Below are positions 30,133 through 42,690 of a stretch of DNA of 64,000 bases, piece after piece (position 1 is the first letter of the stretch; every line of letters begins with the position of its first letter). Position numbers and translations under genes: made by a program. The notes below the pieces were generated by a model that had not been told where the DNA came from, did no database searches, and saw only the letters and a program-made list of their open reading frames with translations. Origin of the DNA: Notolepis coatsorum (Eukaryota > Chordata > Actinopteri > Aulopiformes > Paralepididae); contig OZ020598.1 of NCBI GenBank assembly GCA_963971535.1, positions 95,235,315 to 95,299,314 on the forward strand, read 5' to 3'.

Positions 30133-31140
30133 CCCTGTTACCTCTCAATCAGAATCCCCTGCCTTTTTCACAGTCGAGTAACCCGACAATCAATAACCCT
30201 TTGTGATTTCACAAACATACTATATATTTAAAAAAATATCTATTGAATTGACCATTTTGTAATCTCATTACTGTAATCTGATTACACCTAATCCCATAAC
30301 TCCCCAGCTATTCACAGGTCTCTCTGTTGGCGTTTCACGGTAGATGTGCCAGCTACTCTACCGTGTGGCGCTGTAGGCTATCGGAGAGAAATCTTAATTT
30401 CCCTTCAATTTAGATTCGCATCTCATTTTTCAAGTCTTGGGGGAAATTATGATTGTGTCATAATGGTTTATTTATCCTTTCATGCATGGTTTTAAAGGTA
30501 CACACCAACATTATGGAAAATTAGATTCGATTAGATTAGATTATAATTTATTGTCAATATACAGCACAAGTACAGTCAAGTGAAAAGAGGTTTGCCATCC
30601 AACCAGAGTGCAAATGTAACAGTAAAGTGCAATAGTAATATACAATGTACAGGTAAAATATTTTATATATTCTGTTTTTTACCTCTTCCTGTCACGACTA
30701 GGCATATTGAACCCAATATGCAGACAAAGAGAAACGGCAGACAGGTCTTGTTAAAACCCGGTATGGGTATATTTAATACAATAGTAAGGACAGGTATCCA
30801 GGCAGAGGTACATTTTTACAGGGGGGAGAATCTCGTAAAGTCCAGGGGCATGCGCAGAACAGGGCAGTCTGATGGGCAGGGGTCAAAACTAGTACAGTTT
30901 TTTTGTAATATGTTCCGGGAAAAGGCAAGGAGAGTTGTCAGGCAGGCGGAGGTCAGAACACGTTTATTGAGAGGCAGATCAGCGTGAAGAGCCAGCTAGG
31001 ACTGTGGGAAGAGGAGGTGTCATGTACCAAGGTCTGATGACCACATAGAATAGAAACTGAAGCAGGCTGCACATGAACAAAAACAACCCCCTCAGTAGAT
31101 GCTTTTAAAGCACGGTCCCGGCAGATAGGAAACAACACAA
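30133..31140. other. No gene; LINE-like and LTR-like fragments
   Basis: A (GATTA)n stretch with TAATTTATTGTCAATATACA at 30527-30560 looks like the 3' end of a minus-strand LINE. Bases 30700-31130 resemble an antisense LTR or leader (TGCAGACAAAGAGAAACGGC) but have no readable protein. Confidence 0.4.
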
Positions 31141-31399
31141 ACGCGCTTTCAAAAGGTAAATTATATTTATTAACTGTGGTAGGACTTCAAACCTCCACTG
31201 ATTTAGGATGAGGAAAGAGGGGAAATAATCCCACAAACATATAACAAATAGGGAAAAGGGTAAGGGAAGAACAAACAAGTAAATATAATAGAGTAAGGCA
31301 CAAGAGCCAACACAAGCCCTAGTGACCTAGTGTCACAGGACACAACCACAAGCCCTGCGGTTGGCAGTCTGGGAATCCCCCAGCAAATGTACACAACGT

Positions 31400-31735
31400 G
31401 CACAGCACAATATAGTTCCACACAAACAGTGGCAAAAAGGCAGAAGGCCCAATACATAGATATATATATATATATATTAATTCCACACAAACAGTGGCAA
31501 AAAGGCAAGAGGCCACAATATATATATATACTCACCTGGTAGCTACACCAACACAAATATAATGCCTACCAGGTAAGTGGTGTGAACAGCAAGATCACAC
31601 AATAGATCAGTCCCACACAACAGTGGAAACAAAGGGCAGTATTATAATAATTATTCCACACAAACAGTGGTAAATCAAGGGCAGTGTTATAATAATTATT
31701 CCACACAAACAGTGGTAAATCAAGGGCAACCTCCA
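31400..31735. repeat. Tandem repeats on ATTCCACACAAACAGTGG
   Basis: The motif TTCCACACAAACAGTGG occurs four times (about 31411, 31480, 31652, 31697), and a fifth shortened copy is at 31609. The last two lie in a perfect 45-bp tandem unit. The region may be an LTR in minus orientation. Confidence 0.75.
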
Positions 31736-32043
31736 ACTCTATGGTCACTGGCAAATGACTCCATGAGGCGCCCGGACGTGTGTCATCTCCCACTCTGTTA
31801 TCCACTCATCTCCACTGCCTGTTTGAAGATGCACCAATCAGGTGCAACCAATCCAATCAGGGAGATGAGTGGCATCTGCGGAACAGAAACAGAAGATTAG
31901 GAGATGACACAACATCACATATACAAAACAGCACATATTTACATATACTAACCTGATGTTCAGATGGTGTCATAAATACAGTAATAATGGTAATGACCAA
32001 CCCACGTACCCATGTACGTCACAGGAGGACAACAAAGGGTTAT

Positions 32044-32243
32044 NNNNNNNNNNNNNNNNNNNNNNNNNNNNNNNNNNNNNNNNNNNNNNNNNNNNNNNNN
32101 NNNNNNNNNNNNNNNNNNNNNNNNNNNNNNNNNNNNNNNNNNNNNNNNNNNNNNNNNNNNNNNNNNNNNNNNNNNNNNNNNNNNNNNNNNNNNNNNNNNN
32201 NNNNNNNNNNNNNNNNNNNNNNNNNNNNNNNNNNNNNNNNNNN
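32044..32243. other. Assembly gap, 200 N
   Basis: Exactly 200 N characters, a conventional placeholder size. The true length is unknown, and frames running through it are meaningless. Confidence 0.99.
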
Positions 32244-33150
32244 TGTCCGCCTACAAGCTTTGAACCTCTTATCCATTCTGCCATCTGAAAAAGATTAACC
32301 CTTGTGTGGTTGTGTGGATAAATGATATAAGTAAAGATAAATTATACAATTAATTACTTTCTTTAACCTGAGACTCATTGACCATGTAAAATAACACATT
32401 TGCATTGAGTGCACACTGTGCACCCCCCTACATAGGACCCGGAAGTGTAGAAATTGTAGGTGAAAACAAGTAAATATGGTAAAGATTTGACTGTGTTCAC
32501 TGTGTACCTTTACTGTCTGCCTCCACCTTGTTTCATTTATATTTTTCAAGATAAACATGATTTATTGAATTAATGTCTTGATTATAATGTATTATTTTTA
32601 TCACAAAATAATTGCACTTGTATTGATTAATGTGATCTAGCAGAGGTAAATGCTGTTGCATGCATGCATGCTGCTTGTAATTGAGATAAAGTTAACATCT
32701 GTAAAGGGTTTATTGTTTTAAAATCCCAACAAAAACGCAAGTATAAGACCAGGATGTCAGTTTCAGCATAAAACTGTAACAACTAGAATGATGAGACCAT
32801 CAGTTTCAAGATAAAACTGTAATCTTATCTAATTGTGTTTGCGTTTTTGTTACTTACACTGTTACATTTACTATCCAATTGTGAGGCTGAACAACAGGAC
32901 CCATTGACTATGTAAATGTGCTCAAAATTTTTTAAATAAACATTTACAGACTCTTTTTAAATAGCTAAAAGCTAAAAGTGATGTTGTAATTTTGCAACCG
33001 AGGGTCTTACAGGGTAGTAATTCATGTTTGCAAAATGCCCTTTCTTCCTTCAAGCCCATTTCTTAGAAGGCCTAATCCAATGAGAACAGTTTTAATAATT
33101 TTCAAAAGTATCACGATTATTATATATATATATTTTGTACATGTCCTATA
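32244..33150. other. AT-rich, no gene; possible TTAA element left end
   Basis: TTAACCCTTGTGTGG at about 32296 resembles a piggyBac-type end, but no matching right end was found. Nothing else is recognised. Confidence 0.4.
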
Positions 33151-33159
33151 TTGTGTTTC

Positions 33160-33690
33160 CCCTCAGCGCTGTACGCTCTTACAGTACCCGCTGAGGCCTG
33201 CTTCTCTTGTACTGTAGAGCCCCTGGCTAGCTGCAGAGCCAACAGATGGGGCCATATCTTCATTAGCCTTCTTGGACGCCTGCCTTCACATCAGTACGGA
33301 TGGGTCCCAGTTCGTCTGCGGCACGCGACACAGAGGCAGCCACTTCAATCTCCTAAATTGTGTTAGAGGAGAAGAAGAAAAAAAAATCTGCCGTAAAAAG
33401 AAAACACAATTTATGTTATTCCCAGGGTTAATAACTTCCCACAGCATTATCTTCATTAGCATTTCTGGATCTCTGCCCTTGTGTCGGTACGGGCTTTCTG
33501 CATTACGGTGAAATACTGTGGCGTGCTTCAACCCCCATGAAGAGAATACACTGGAAAAACACAATTCAAATATATTACGTTCATAACTCTCTCACAAAGG
33601 TAGAAACCGGAGGAATGTGCGTCTATTCAATGAGGTCACAGAGAGACAAGAGCGCGGAACATATCTTCATTAGCGTCGTGGAACCTTGCC
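33160..33690. repeat. Degenerate repeats of about 200 bp with ATCTTCATTAGC
   Basis: The motif ATCTTCATTAGC recurs at about 33257, 33449 and 33662, each followed by a related stretch (TTCTTGGACGCCTGCC, TTTCTGGATCTCTGCC, TCGTGGAACCTTGCC). A fourth related copy (TTGATTAGCCTTCTTGGATC) lies at 54886. No coding support. Confidence 0.6.
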
Positions 33691-33751
33691 CCCGTAGGTT
33701 TTATGGACGGCAACGAGCCGACTGCACTACACTTATATGGAAGCATACGTC

Positions 33752-34570
33752 CATCATTTATCTAACTATAAAGGAAGGAATTCCCGTCTGTCTGCGTGCA
33801 TGTCTGTCAGTCTATGTGTCTGTCTGCGTGCATGTCTGTCAGTCTATGTGTCTGTCTGCGTGCATGTCTGTCAGTCTATCTGTCTGTCTGCGTGCATGTC
33901 TGTCAGTCTATCTGTCTGTCTGCGTGCATGTCTGTCAGTCTATGTGTCTGTCTGCGTGCATGTCTGTCAGTCTATGTGTCTGTCTGCGTGCATGTCTGTC
34001 AGTCTATGTGTCTGTCTGCGTGCATGTCTGTCAGTCTATCTGTCTGTCTGCGTGCATGTCTGTCAGTCTATCTGTCTGTCTGCGTGCATGTCTGTCAGTC
34101 TATGTGTCTGTCTGCGTGCATGTCTGTCAGTCTATGTGTCTGTCTGCGTGCATGTCTGTCAGTCTATGTGTCTGTCTGCGTGCATGTCTGTCAGTCTATG
34201 TGTCTGTCTGCGTGCATGTCTGTCAGTCTGTGTCTGTCTGCGTGCATGTCTGTCAGTCTATGTGTCTGTCTGCGTGCATGTCTGTCAGTCTATCCGTCTG
34301 TCCTTCGCATATCTCTGGAACCACCCACCCGATCGACTTCACGCTCGGCGGGTGTATTGCTGAGGACCCGGGGGAGTGCAGTGTCGAATAGGGTGCCATT
34401 GGCCAGATGGTGGCGCTGTAGTGTGTGTCTGTCCTTTGCATATCTCGGGAACCATTCATCTGATCAACTTCACACTTGGCGGGTGTTTTGAGTGTTTGTG
34501 GTGCTATTACAGTAGACTTTATGTTTGGCGGGTCTGTATTGTTGAGCCTCATGATGTCAGGATGAGCAGA
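33752..34570 (+). repeat. Dispersed CTGT-type repeat, most complete copy
   Basis: It begins ATCTAACTATAAAGGAAGGA, passes through the minisatellite of 33786-34300 and ends with two related units. Each starts GTCCTTCGCATATCTC or GTCCTTTGCATATCTC, then GGAACCA and GATCRACTTCAC plus GGCGGGTGT (34306 and 34431). One unit contains CCAGATGGTGGCGCTGTAG. Fragments occur at 12122 and 25270-26703. The element class is unknown. Confidence 0.75.
33786..34300. repeat. 32-bp minisatellite, about 16 copies
   Basis: The unit is TGTCTGTCTGCGTGCATGTC plus TGTCAGTCTATG, with some CTATC variants. It lies where other copies of the family have a simple CTGT run. All forward frames are open because the unit has no stop, giving spurious 200-280-codon frames. 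Confidence 0.95.
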
Positions 34571-35277
34571 TGAGTGGTGAATGGACACTGTACTAGTGGT
34601 TTTAAAGTGAAAATACACACTAAAATTCAAATCAGTCAATCAATCAATCTGCTATATATAGTATATGGTTTATTAGAATCCCCCTTTCACCGTATAGAAC
34701 GTTTTTAGTGACAATAGCACATAGAGACAAAAACTTTAACTGTTTCACATTGAAACAGACACATGATACAATGACAACAGCACCTTGTAGTACACAGTAC
34801 AACAGACACACATGGTACAGTGACAAGATGATAGAGAGCAATACATACAAAAAATAAGAATCGTGAGAGAATTTTGATTTTTTTGTTGTTGCAAGAATCG
34901 TGCAGCCCTATCATACACTGTACAGTACACTGGGACAGCCCCACAAACAACGGACAATAGACTGTACGTGTCACTCACCGTTCATTTGAGTGCAAAGCAA
35001 ACAGTTGTGCAGAGGAGGTAAACAACCTACTGGACCAGCGTTATACTGAATAGAATGAAGTGATGGCGGCTGTGAACACTGTGTTTTCAGAGCGTTCTGA
35101 GTAGTTTCCAAGGTCATTTTACTCTTCCTTAGATAAGTTTTGTTTCAAGTATTGCAGTGAGTTAATTTTGAAATAGCATCCGCTACAAAGTAAAACAGTG
35201 TGTAGCCCTTCCCATTTCCATGGTAAATTAGCAATGAGGAGATGGAGATGAACCAGCCAGAAAGCAAAGTAGCAGAG
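34571..35277. other. No recognisable feature
   Basis: A hAT-like terminus may lie near 34860-34910 (GAGAGAATTTTGATTTTTTT, GAATCGTGCAGCCCTA), but no partner was found. No coding support. Confidence 0.45.
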
Positions 35278-35377
<100 letters not shown>

Positions 35378-35379
35378 CA

Positions 35380-35786
35380 TTGTATTTGTAGTGCACTCTA
35401 CATTTCACAATACAATCTCAGAGTACTACAGGTTAAAAACAAGGTAAAAACAATAGGCATGGTTAGGGCAATTCCCAATACACAAAACAAAATACACAGT
35501 GAAGTTAGCCAAAGGCTCAAAAGGAGGGTTTTTAGGCCTCATTTAAAAATGTCGACAGACTGTGGAGCTCTCAGATGGTCATGGAGACCATTCCACAGCC
35601 TGGGAGCAGCCGAGCAGAAGGTCTCCCATGGTGCGGAGTCTGGTCCTGGGCTGCTGATCTCCCACAGTGCGGAGCCTGGTCCTGGGTTGCTGGAGGAGGT
35701 TGGCTGTGCCAGAGCGGAGGGTGCGGGTAGAAGATTGGGGGGTGAGGAGTTCCTTAATTAGGTAGGGGGGGGGGGGGGGGGGGGGG
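35380..35786. repeat. Non-coding teleost repeat ending in poly(G)
   Basis: The stretch GGAGACCATTCCACAGCCTG with a duplicated GTGCGGAG(T/C)CTGGTCCTGGG unit is typical, from memory, of a dispersed fish repeat. It ends with a G homopolymer of about 21 bases (35764-35786). Confidence 0.5.
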
Positions 35787-36900
35787 ACTTCCATGATCAT
35801 ATCCGATGAAGTTGAAGATGGATTCTAAGAAATGAGGTGACTCCCTGGCCACATCATAGGGAATAATCAAGGGACCACTTCATTGTAATGTAGGTTACTC
35901 AAATATATGAGCTAACATTAGCTAAAAAGCTATCATCCATTTCAGTGAGGCCTGCGTTAGCTTGATTGTCTCGCTAGCTCACTGCACTATAATGAATTGC
36001 TCGCTGGTTACCAGATGGTGAGGCTGTTAACGATATGGAATAAGTTATTGTTTAACTTTTACCCCTCAGATCAAATAACGTGAATTTCAGAGTCTGCAAT
36101 TCCAACAGTGCTTCAAGGTCAATAAACAATAATAGATCATTCCGTGACACAGTTGCAGATTATAGCACCCTCATGGCACGGTGCTTGCGTGACCATTACG
36201 CACAACCTTTTCATGTGGACTCTCTTCTACTCCATCTCGATATTCTGTTTTCAACAAGCATGTTTGCTTGGGCTAACTTGCATATATCTGCATTCATATG
36301 CAGGCTATTACTTAGTAAGTCAACCTTCCCTCCAGTAACAACACAAATAAAAACATCCTTTTTACAAATAACTGCAGTGACACAATAATAAACTTCGTGG
36401 CACTTTTAAACAATTACTTAAATTAATTAGAAGTTTAATTTAGAAAAATTCCTGAGAGAGGGTGGATTTATTGCAGAATAGACGATATGCATGTTGTTTT
36501 CCTTTCCCGTCTACCAGTAATTTTCTCCGTTAAGCTACGTTTGGGGTGAGAGAAGTGATGCTTTAGCTTCATTCTAAGAGTCACGTCGCTAACACTGAAA
36601 TACTGGATGTTGCGATTTCGTTACACAGGTGATCTGAGCCGCCATGCTAAGCAACTTTTGGCTAACGATTTTCTTTTTTACTTGTCACGGAAAAATTCAA
36701 AATCCCCTAACTCAGCAGATAGACAAATCAATACTAGAAGACCTTGTTCAAGACAAATAGTCTACTGTACATGAACCACAGACAAAGCCAGCAGCCAACT
36801 ATTACTAACCCATTCATTTTCTTTTCCTATCGATGCAGAAGATCCTGGAGAGACGAGAGGAGTCGGGAAGACGACACACTTCTATGACAGCAGCGTGACC
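35787..36900. other. No recognisable feature
   Basis: AT-rich single-copy-like sequence. No supported exon, RNA or element end was seen on either strand. Confidence 0.5.
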
Positions 36901-36914
36901 TAAAATGGCCACAC

Positions 36915-38520
36915 CTAACCAGGACAGGCAGCCACAACAGCTGTACCAAGACAGACAACCAGAACAGCTGTACCAAGACAGACAACCAGAACAGCTGTAC
37001 CAAGACAGACAGCCACAACAGCTGTACCAAGACAGGCAGAGACAACAGCTGTACCAAGACAGGTCGTCACAACAGCTGTACCAAGACAGGCAGAGACAAC
37101 AGCTGTACCAAGACAGGCAGAGACAACAGCTGTACCAAGACAGGCAGCCACAACAGCTGTACCAAGACAGGCAGCCACAACAGCTGTACCAAGACAGGCA
37201 GAGACAACAGCTGTACCAAGACAGGCAGCCACAACAGCTGTACCAAGACAGACAGAGACAACAGCTGTACCAAGACAGGCAGAGACAACAGCTGTACCAA
37301 GACAGGCAGAGACAACAGCTGTACCAAGACAGGCAGAGACAACAGCTGTACCAAGACAGGCAGCGACAACAGCTGTACCAAGACAGGTAGTCACAACAGC
37401 TGTACCAAGACAGAAACCACGACAGCTGTACCAAGACAGGCAGCGACAACAGCTGTACCAAGACAGGCAGCCACAACAGCTGTACCAAGACAGAAACCAC
37501 GACAGCTGTACCAAGACAGGCAGCGACAACAGCTGTACCAAGACAGGCAGCGACAACAGCTGTACCAAGACAGGCAGAGACAACAGCTGTACCAAGACAG
37601 ACAGAGACAACAGCTGTACCAAGACAGGCAGCGATAACAGCTGTACCAAGACAGGCAGAGACAACAGCTGTACCAAGACAGGCAGCGATAACAGCTGTAC
37701 CAAGACAGGCAGAGACAACAGCTGTACCAAGACAGGCAGCCACAACAGCTGTGCCAAGACAGGCAGTCACAACAGCTGTACCAAGACGGGAAGCGACAAC
37801 AGCTGTACCAAGACAGGCAGCCACAACAGCTGTACCAAGACAGGCAGCCACAACAGCTGTACCAAGACAGGCAGCCACAACAGCTGTACCAAGACAGGCA
37901 GCCACAACAGCTGTACCAAGACAGGCAGCCACAACAGCTGTACCAAGACAGGCAGCCACAACAGCTGTACCAAGACAGGCAGTCACAACAGCTGTACCAA
38001 GACAGGCAGCCACAACAGCTGTACCAAGACAGGCAGAGACAACAGCTGTACCAAGACAGGCAGCCACAACAGCTGTACCAAGACAGGCAGCCACAACAGC
38101 TGTACCAAGACGGGCAGCCACAACAGCTGTACCAAGACGGGCAGCCACAACAGCTGTACCAAGACAGGCAGCCACAACAGCTGTACCAAGACAGGTAGTC
38201 ACAACAGCTGTACCAAGACAGGCAGAGACAACAGCTGTACCAAGACAGGCAGAGACAACAGCTGTACCAAGACAGGCAGCGACAACAGCTGTACCAAGAC
38301 AGGCAGCCACAACAGCTGTACCAAGACAGGCAGTCACAACAGCTGTACCAAGACAGGCAGTCACAACAGCTGTACCAAGACAGGCAGTCACAACAGCTGT
38401 ACCAAGACAGGCAGCCACAACAGCTGTACCAAGACAGGCAGCCACAACAGCTATACCAAGACAGGCAGCCACAACAGCTGTACCAAGACAGGCAGCCACA
38501 ACAGCTGTACCAAGACAGAA
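36915..38520. repeat. 27-bp VNTR, about 59 copies
   Basis: The unit is CAAGACAGGCAGCCACAACA plus GCTGTAC. Variation is concentrated at the AGCCAC hexamer (AGAGAC, AGCGAC, AGTCAC). A 27-bp unit without stops keeps the same amino-acid repeat in a given frame: QDRQPQQLY-like or TAVPRQAAT-like forward, and VVAACLGTA-like reverse with up to 586 codons. The forward frame has an ATG at 36905 just before the array but is stopped at 37388 by CAG to TAG changes. There is no splice, homology or codon evidence for translation, so it is called a VNTR. Confidence 0.93.
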
Positions 38521-38676
38521 ACAGCTGGAAAATATAAGAGCGCTCCCTGGTAGCAACGCAAAAAAGCAGGCCACAACTTAGATGGTCAGTGCACTTAGAT
38601 ATGTAGGAATAGAGAAAGTAGAGAAGGTGGTAACCACGACCATCTACTCTAAGCAGACAAACCCATAACAAAAGAC

Positions 38677-39002
38677 ATACCACATCTACACTCTAAACAT
38701 GATGACCCCCTAACTAGAAACATACCACATCTACACTCTAAACATGATGACCCCCTAACGAGAAACATACCACATCTACACTATAAACACCCCATCTACA
38801 CTCTAAACACAATGACCCCCTAACAAGAGACATATACACACTCTAAACACAATGACCCCCTAACAAGAGACATCCCACATCTACACTCTAAACACCATGA
38901 CCCCCTAACAAGAGACATCCCACATCTACACTCTAAACACCATGACCCCCTACCTAACAAGAGACATAACACATATACACTCTATAACACCATGACCCCC
39001 TG
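38677..39002. repeat. 45-bp imperfect tandem repeat
   Basis: Units contain CCACATCTACACTCTAAACA and ATGACCCCCTAAC(A/T)AGA. About seven imperfect copies, some internally shortened. Confidence 0.85.
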
Positions 39003-40880
39003 TGGTCTAAATAATTTGACATTAGACCATTTTTGCTTACATTTTGTCAGTGTAGTCATTTTGCCTAATTAGGTTATACGTTTATTACATAATCATTTTG
39101 AAAACCTCAACATCATTAAACCTGTAGTAAACCCTGGCTAATTGCATGATTGCATGATTGCTGTTCTCTGCTAATTGATGACTGATGGACCGATCCTATA
39201 TCATATACCCCCACACCCCCTCACATGTTTGGTATGCACCCGACGAAGACCTTCTAGCTCCAAGCGCTGTGTGATCAACTAATAGGAGTGAAGTACTTTT
39301 TTTTTTTTTATTCACTGACTATTTGCACAGGGATGTGCTGTTGTGGAAGGGTTGGGGGGGGGGGGGGCATGGGGGAGGGGCGACCCCCCACCATTTTTAA
39401 ATGATAAACCAAATGTAGACACTGTTTACATTCTATAATCATATTTGCACAGTAGGCACGCTACACCATTTCTAAAACAAAAAGATGCAGCCTGCAGATC
39501 TTTCCAGACATCTTCGGATCTGCTCACAGTGTGTGGGAGAGCAGGTTGCAGGCAGAACAGCAGGGGGGCAGTAAGTAGCAAGGCAGTACATGGGAAAAAG
39601 AATATTGCCACTGAAAACCTCCTTGATTCTCTGCCCTCCCATCAGGATGAGTACTATCTGTATATACTGTGCCGGAATGCATCGTTCTCGTGACTCATGT
39701 GGAGGGTAAATCGACTTAAAAAACGAAATTCACATATTTCATTCTCAGGGCTGGAGAATAATGGATCATATCTAACAGGATTACAGAGATCGGCTTAATC
39801 TGACTAATCATAACCCTCTCATATCAGTGTGGGTATTAGCGTTATCTGCATATACCGATCAGAGATATGGCAGCGTGTATCAAATATAACTATGATTATT
39901 GAGAGGGAATGGATTATATGTGACAGGATGGCAACGATCTGATTTCAAAATGGTAAACTGTAATCTGGTCCAAATGGCAAAAACAGGAAATACAGGCAGA
40001 TATTTGTGAGGAACACTAGATTTCTGTGACTGGTTTAGTTTGGAACACTCAAGTTAGCTCCCGGTTTGCCCTCAAAAGTTAAATCCCGGTTCACCCTTTT
40101 GGATTCTCTGTATTGTGGGTGTTTTTTTTACAACCAAAAGTAGCTACACAGCCAAACTCCCTCAATAAGCAACATGAGAGTCAGAGTGTAGCTGTATTGC
40201 TCCAAGTTTAATGTAGACTCAGTAAAGGAGTAAAACTGAAACAATAATAACATCAAGTTACTTACAGTAGCCTACATACAAATAGTAAATGTATAGACAT
40301 ATGTTTGCTAAAGTATTATATATAAACTTCAAACTTCAAAATTAATGCTTTATCTTTGGAGATTAATTTGAATTATTTCTAGATTAATCTATGGAGTGAA
40401 AAATCTTCAATCTTAGCGCCGCGGATATAAGAAAGAGGTCTAGCTGAGTCAATGTTGATGGTTTTGTTGAACATTTGTATTTCACAGGAGAGAAACTGTA
40501 TTCAAAGAAAGCTATTAAAAAAGAAAAAAATCTAAATATACTTTCTTTGTGCTGATTTTACATTAATTCCATGATTTTACTGAAGTAAATATCTGTTACA
40601 AGCTTCGATCTTAAGTAGGAAAATGCAATTTTTTATCTATTGACAGCACTAATATAAACCCATAATTACACCAACTGTACTCAAAATATACTATATACTA
40701 AATATACATGTAAACTATATGCTACCGAGGCTACCGTGCCCGCGGGGGTGGCATTCCCGTCGCCATGCATGACGATGTGAGTGGTGCGCTGGCTGTTTGT
40801 GTTTTCCTTTGGTCATGACGTGCTTTATCAGGGTGTGTGTCTTGGATGGGGATGTGGTGGGGATTGATGTGTGGGTTGTT
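39003..40880. other. No gene recognised
   Basis: Only a T-run (39297), a G-run (39354-39367) and AT-rich sequence. No conserved peptide on either strand. Confidence 0.5.
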
Positions 40881-40899
40881 TGGGGGACTGGCTGTTGCG

Positions 40900-41175
40900 G
40901 GGGTGTTCACATTTCACATGCCTTCGAGCAACACTGTACTTATTGTACTTATTTTATACGGTTCTCATGTCTGCAATTTATGCATTGTTTTTATTCTGTT
41001 GACTGTATGCTGATTTTATGTCTATGTTCATTTTATACTAATTGCTGTGGGGCACTCATTCATAATTATTATTATTATATTGTAAAAAAAATGCATGCAT
41101 TGAAAAGTCTCAACGGCATTGAAAATGAGGATGACCTCAATTGTCCTTTCGGGAATAAATAAAGGTTTGAATGAA
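40900..41175 (+). mobile_element. Probable LINE 3' UTR fragment
   Basis: The sequence ending TTGTCCTTTCGGGAATAAATAAAGGTTT (41138-41167 region) and GAATGAAT has the AATAAA and short repeat tail expected for an L2-like LINE 3' end. No coding part is recognisable upstream. Confidence 0.5.
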
Positions 41176-41495
41176 TATAGTATGAGCAACTATCAATCAG
41201 TATCTAGCATTGATCTAATACAGACATTAAAACATCCCATCCACGACAAATATATTTCAATACTGAAAGATAACATTGCAAACAATAAAAAATTACTTAT
41301 GATGAGGCAAATCAAAGGATTACAACAGTTTGGGACAGCCGTGGCCTAAAGGTTAGAGAAGCAGGTTTGTGACCAGAAGGTCGCCGCTTCGATCCCCCGG
41401 ACCAGCAGGAAAAAATCTGGGCAGGGAAGTGAATGAATGACTCTCCCGTCCCTCAATACCAACCGCTGAAGTGCCCTTGAGCAAGGCCCTTGAGG

Positions 41496-42172
41496 GTCAA
41501 CAGTGTCAGACTGTGGTTGTATTGGGCAGCTCCTAGTGGTCAACAGTGTCAGACTGTGGTTGTACTGGGCAGCTCCTACTGGTCAACAGTGTCAGACTGT
41601 GGTTGTACTGGGCAGCTCCTATTGGTCAACAGTGTCAGACTGTGGTTGTACTGGGCAGCTCCTAGTGGTCAACAGTGTCAGACTGTGGTTGTACTGGGCA
41701 GCTCCTACTGGTCAACAGTGTCAGACTGTGGTTGTACTGGGCAGCTCCTATTGGTCAACAGTGTCAGACTGTGGTTGTACTGGGCAGCTCCTAGTGGTCA
41801 ACAGTGTCAGACTGTGGTTGTACTGGGCAGCTCATAGTGGTCAACAGTGTTAGACTGTGGTTGTACTGGGCAGCTCCTAGTGGTCAACAGTGTCAGACTG
41901 TGGTTGTACTGGGCAGCTCGTAGTGGTCAACATTGTCAGACTGTGGTTGTACTGGGCAGCTCGTAGTGGTCAAAAGTGTCAGACTGTGGTTGTACTGGGC
42001 AGCTCCTAGTGGTCAACAGTGTCACACTGTGGTTGTACTGAGCAGCTCCTAGTGGTCAACAGTGTCATACTGTGGTTGTACTGGGCAGCTCCTAGTGGTC
42101 AACAGTGTCAGACTGTGGTTGTACTGGGCAGCTCCTAGTGGTCAACAGTGTCACACTGTGGTTGTACTGGTA
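41496..42172 (+). repeat. 43-bp tandem array within the SINE
   Basis: The unit contains GTCAACAGTGTCAGACTGTG, GTTGTACTGGGCAGCTC and CTAGTG. Adjacent units differ by only 0-2 bases (CTACTG, CTATTG, CGTAGTG variants). A higher-order run of three variant units (AGTGG, ACTGG, ATTGG) repeats near the left end, indicating recent expansion in blocks. Confidence 0.95.
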
Positions 42173-42690
42173 GGGCGGGCCATACTTTTTTTTTTTTGGA
42201 AAATCAATCGAGTGGGGTGTCTAAAATACGTGTTTTTTTGTGGGGAATTCAAATATGGGATTATTTTTCTAATCGGATAACTCCTACCTACATTGTTTTG
42301 GATTTCAAAATGGCCGATTTGACCATTTTTCACCCCTTGGCCATACATGGATGCCAACATGAATCTGAAGGAAATCATAACATGCAAGGTGTCTAAATGA
42401 TGTGTTTCTTAATGGGGAATTCAAATATGAGTTCATTTTTGGGATAGAATAACTCTAACCTACATAATTTTGGATTTCAAAATGGCTGATTTTACCATTT
42501 TTCACCCCTTGGCCATACATGGATGCCAACATGAATCTGAAGGAAATCCTAACATGCAAGGTGTCTAAATGATGTGTTTCTTAATGGGGAATTCAAATAT
42601 GAGGTCATTTTTGGGATAGGATAACTCTAACCTGCATAATTTTGGATTTCAAAATGGCAGATTTTACCATTTTTCACCCCTTGGCCATAC

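Noticed and set aside
31956-32298. Frames running through the N block
   Set aside because: 200 unknown bases; no sequence to support translation.
32296-33008. Complete piggyBac-like MITE starting TTAACCCTTGTGTGG
   Set aside because: A plausible left end only; no matching right end next to a TTAA was found.
33537-34491. Three overlapping cysteine/serine-rich frames of 200-280 codons
   Set aside because: Translation of the 32-bp CTGT-type minisatellite in all frames; identical repeated peptide in each frame shows it is an artefact.
36814-38574. 586-codon minus-strand frame with LGTAVVAAC repeats
   Set aside because: It is the reverse reading of a stop-free 27-bp tandem repeat; other frames are equally open and there is no start context, splice signal or homology.
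41496-42172. CRISPR array
   Set aside because: The 43-bp units are contiguous without unique spacers and follow a SINE body; the genome is eukaryotic.
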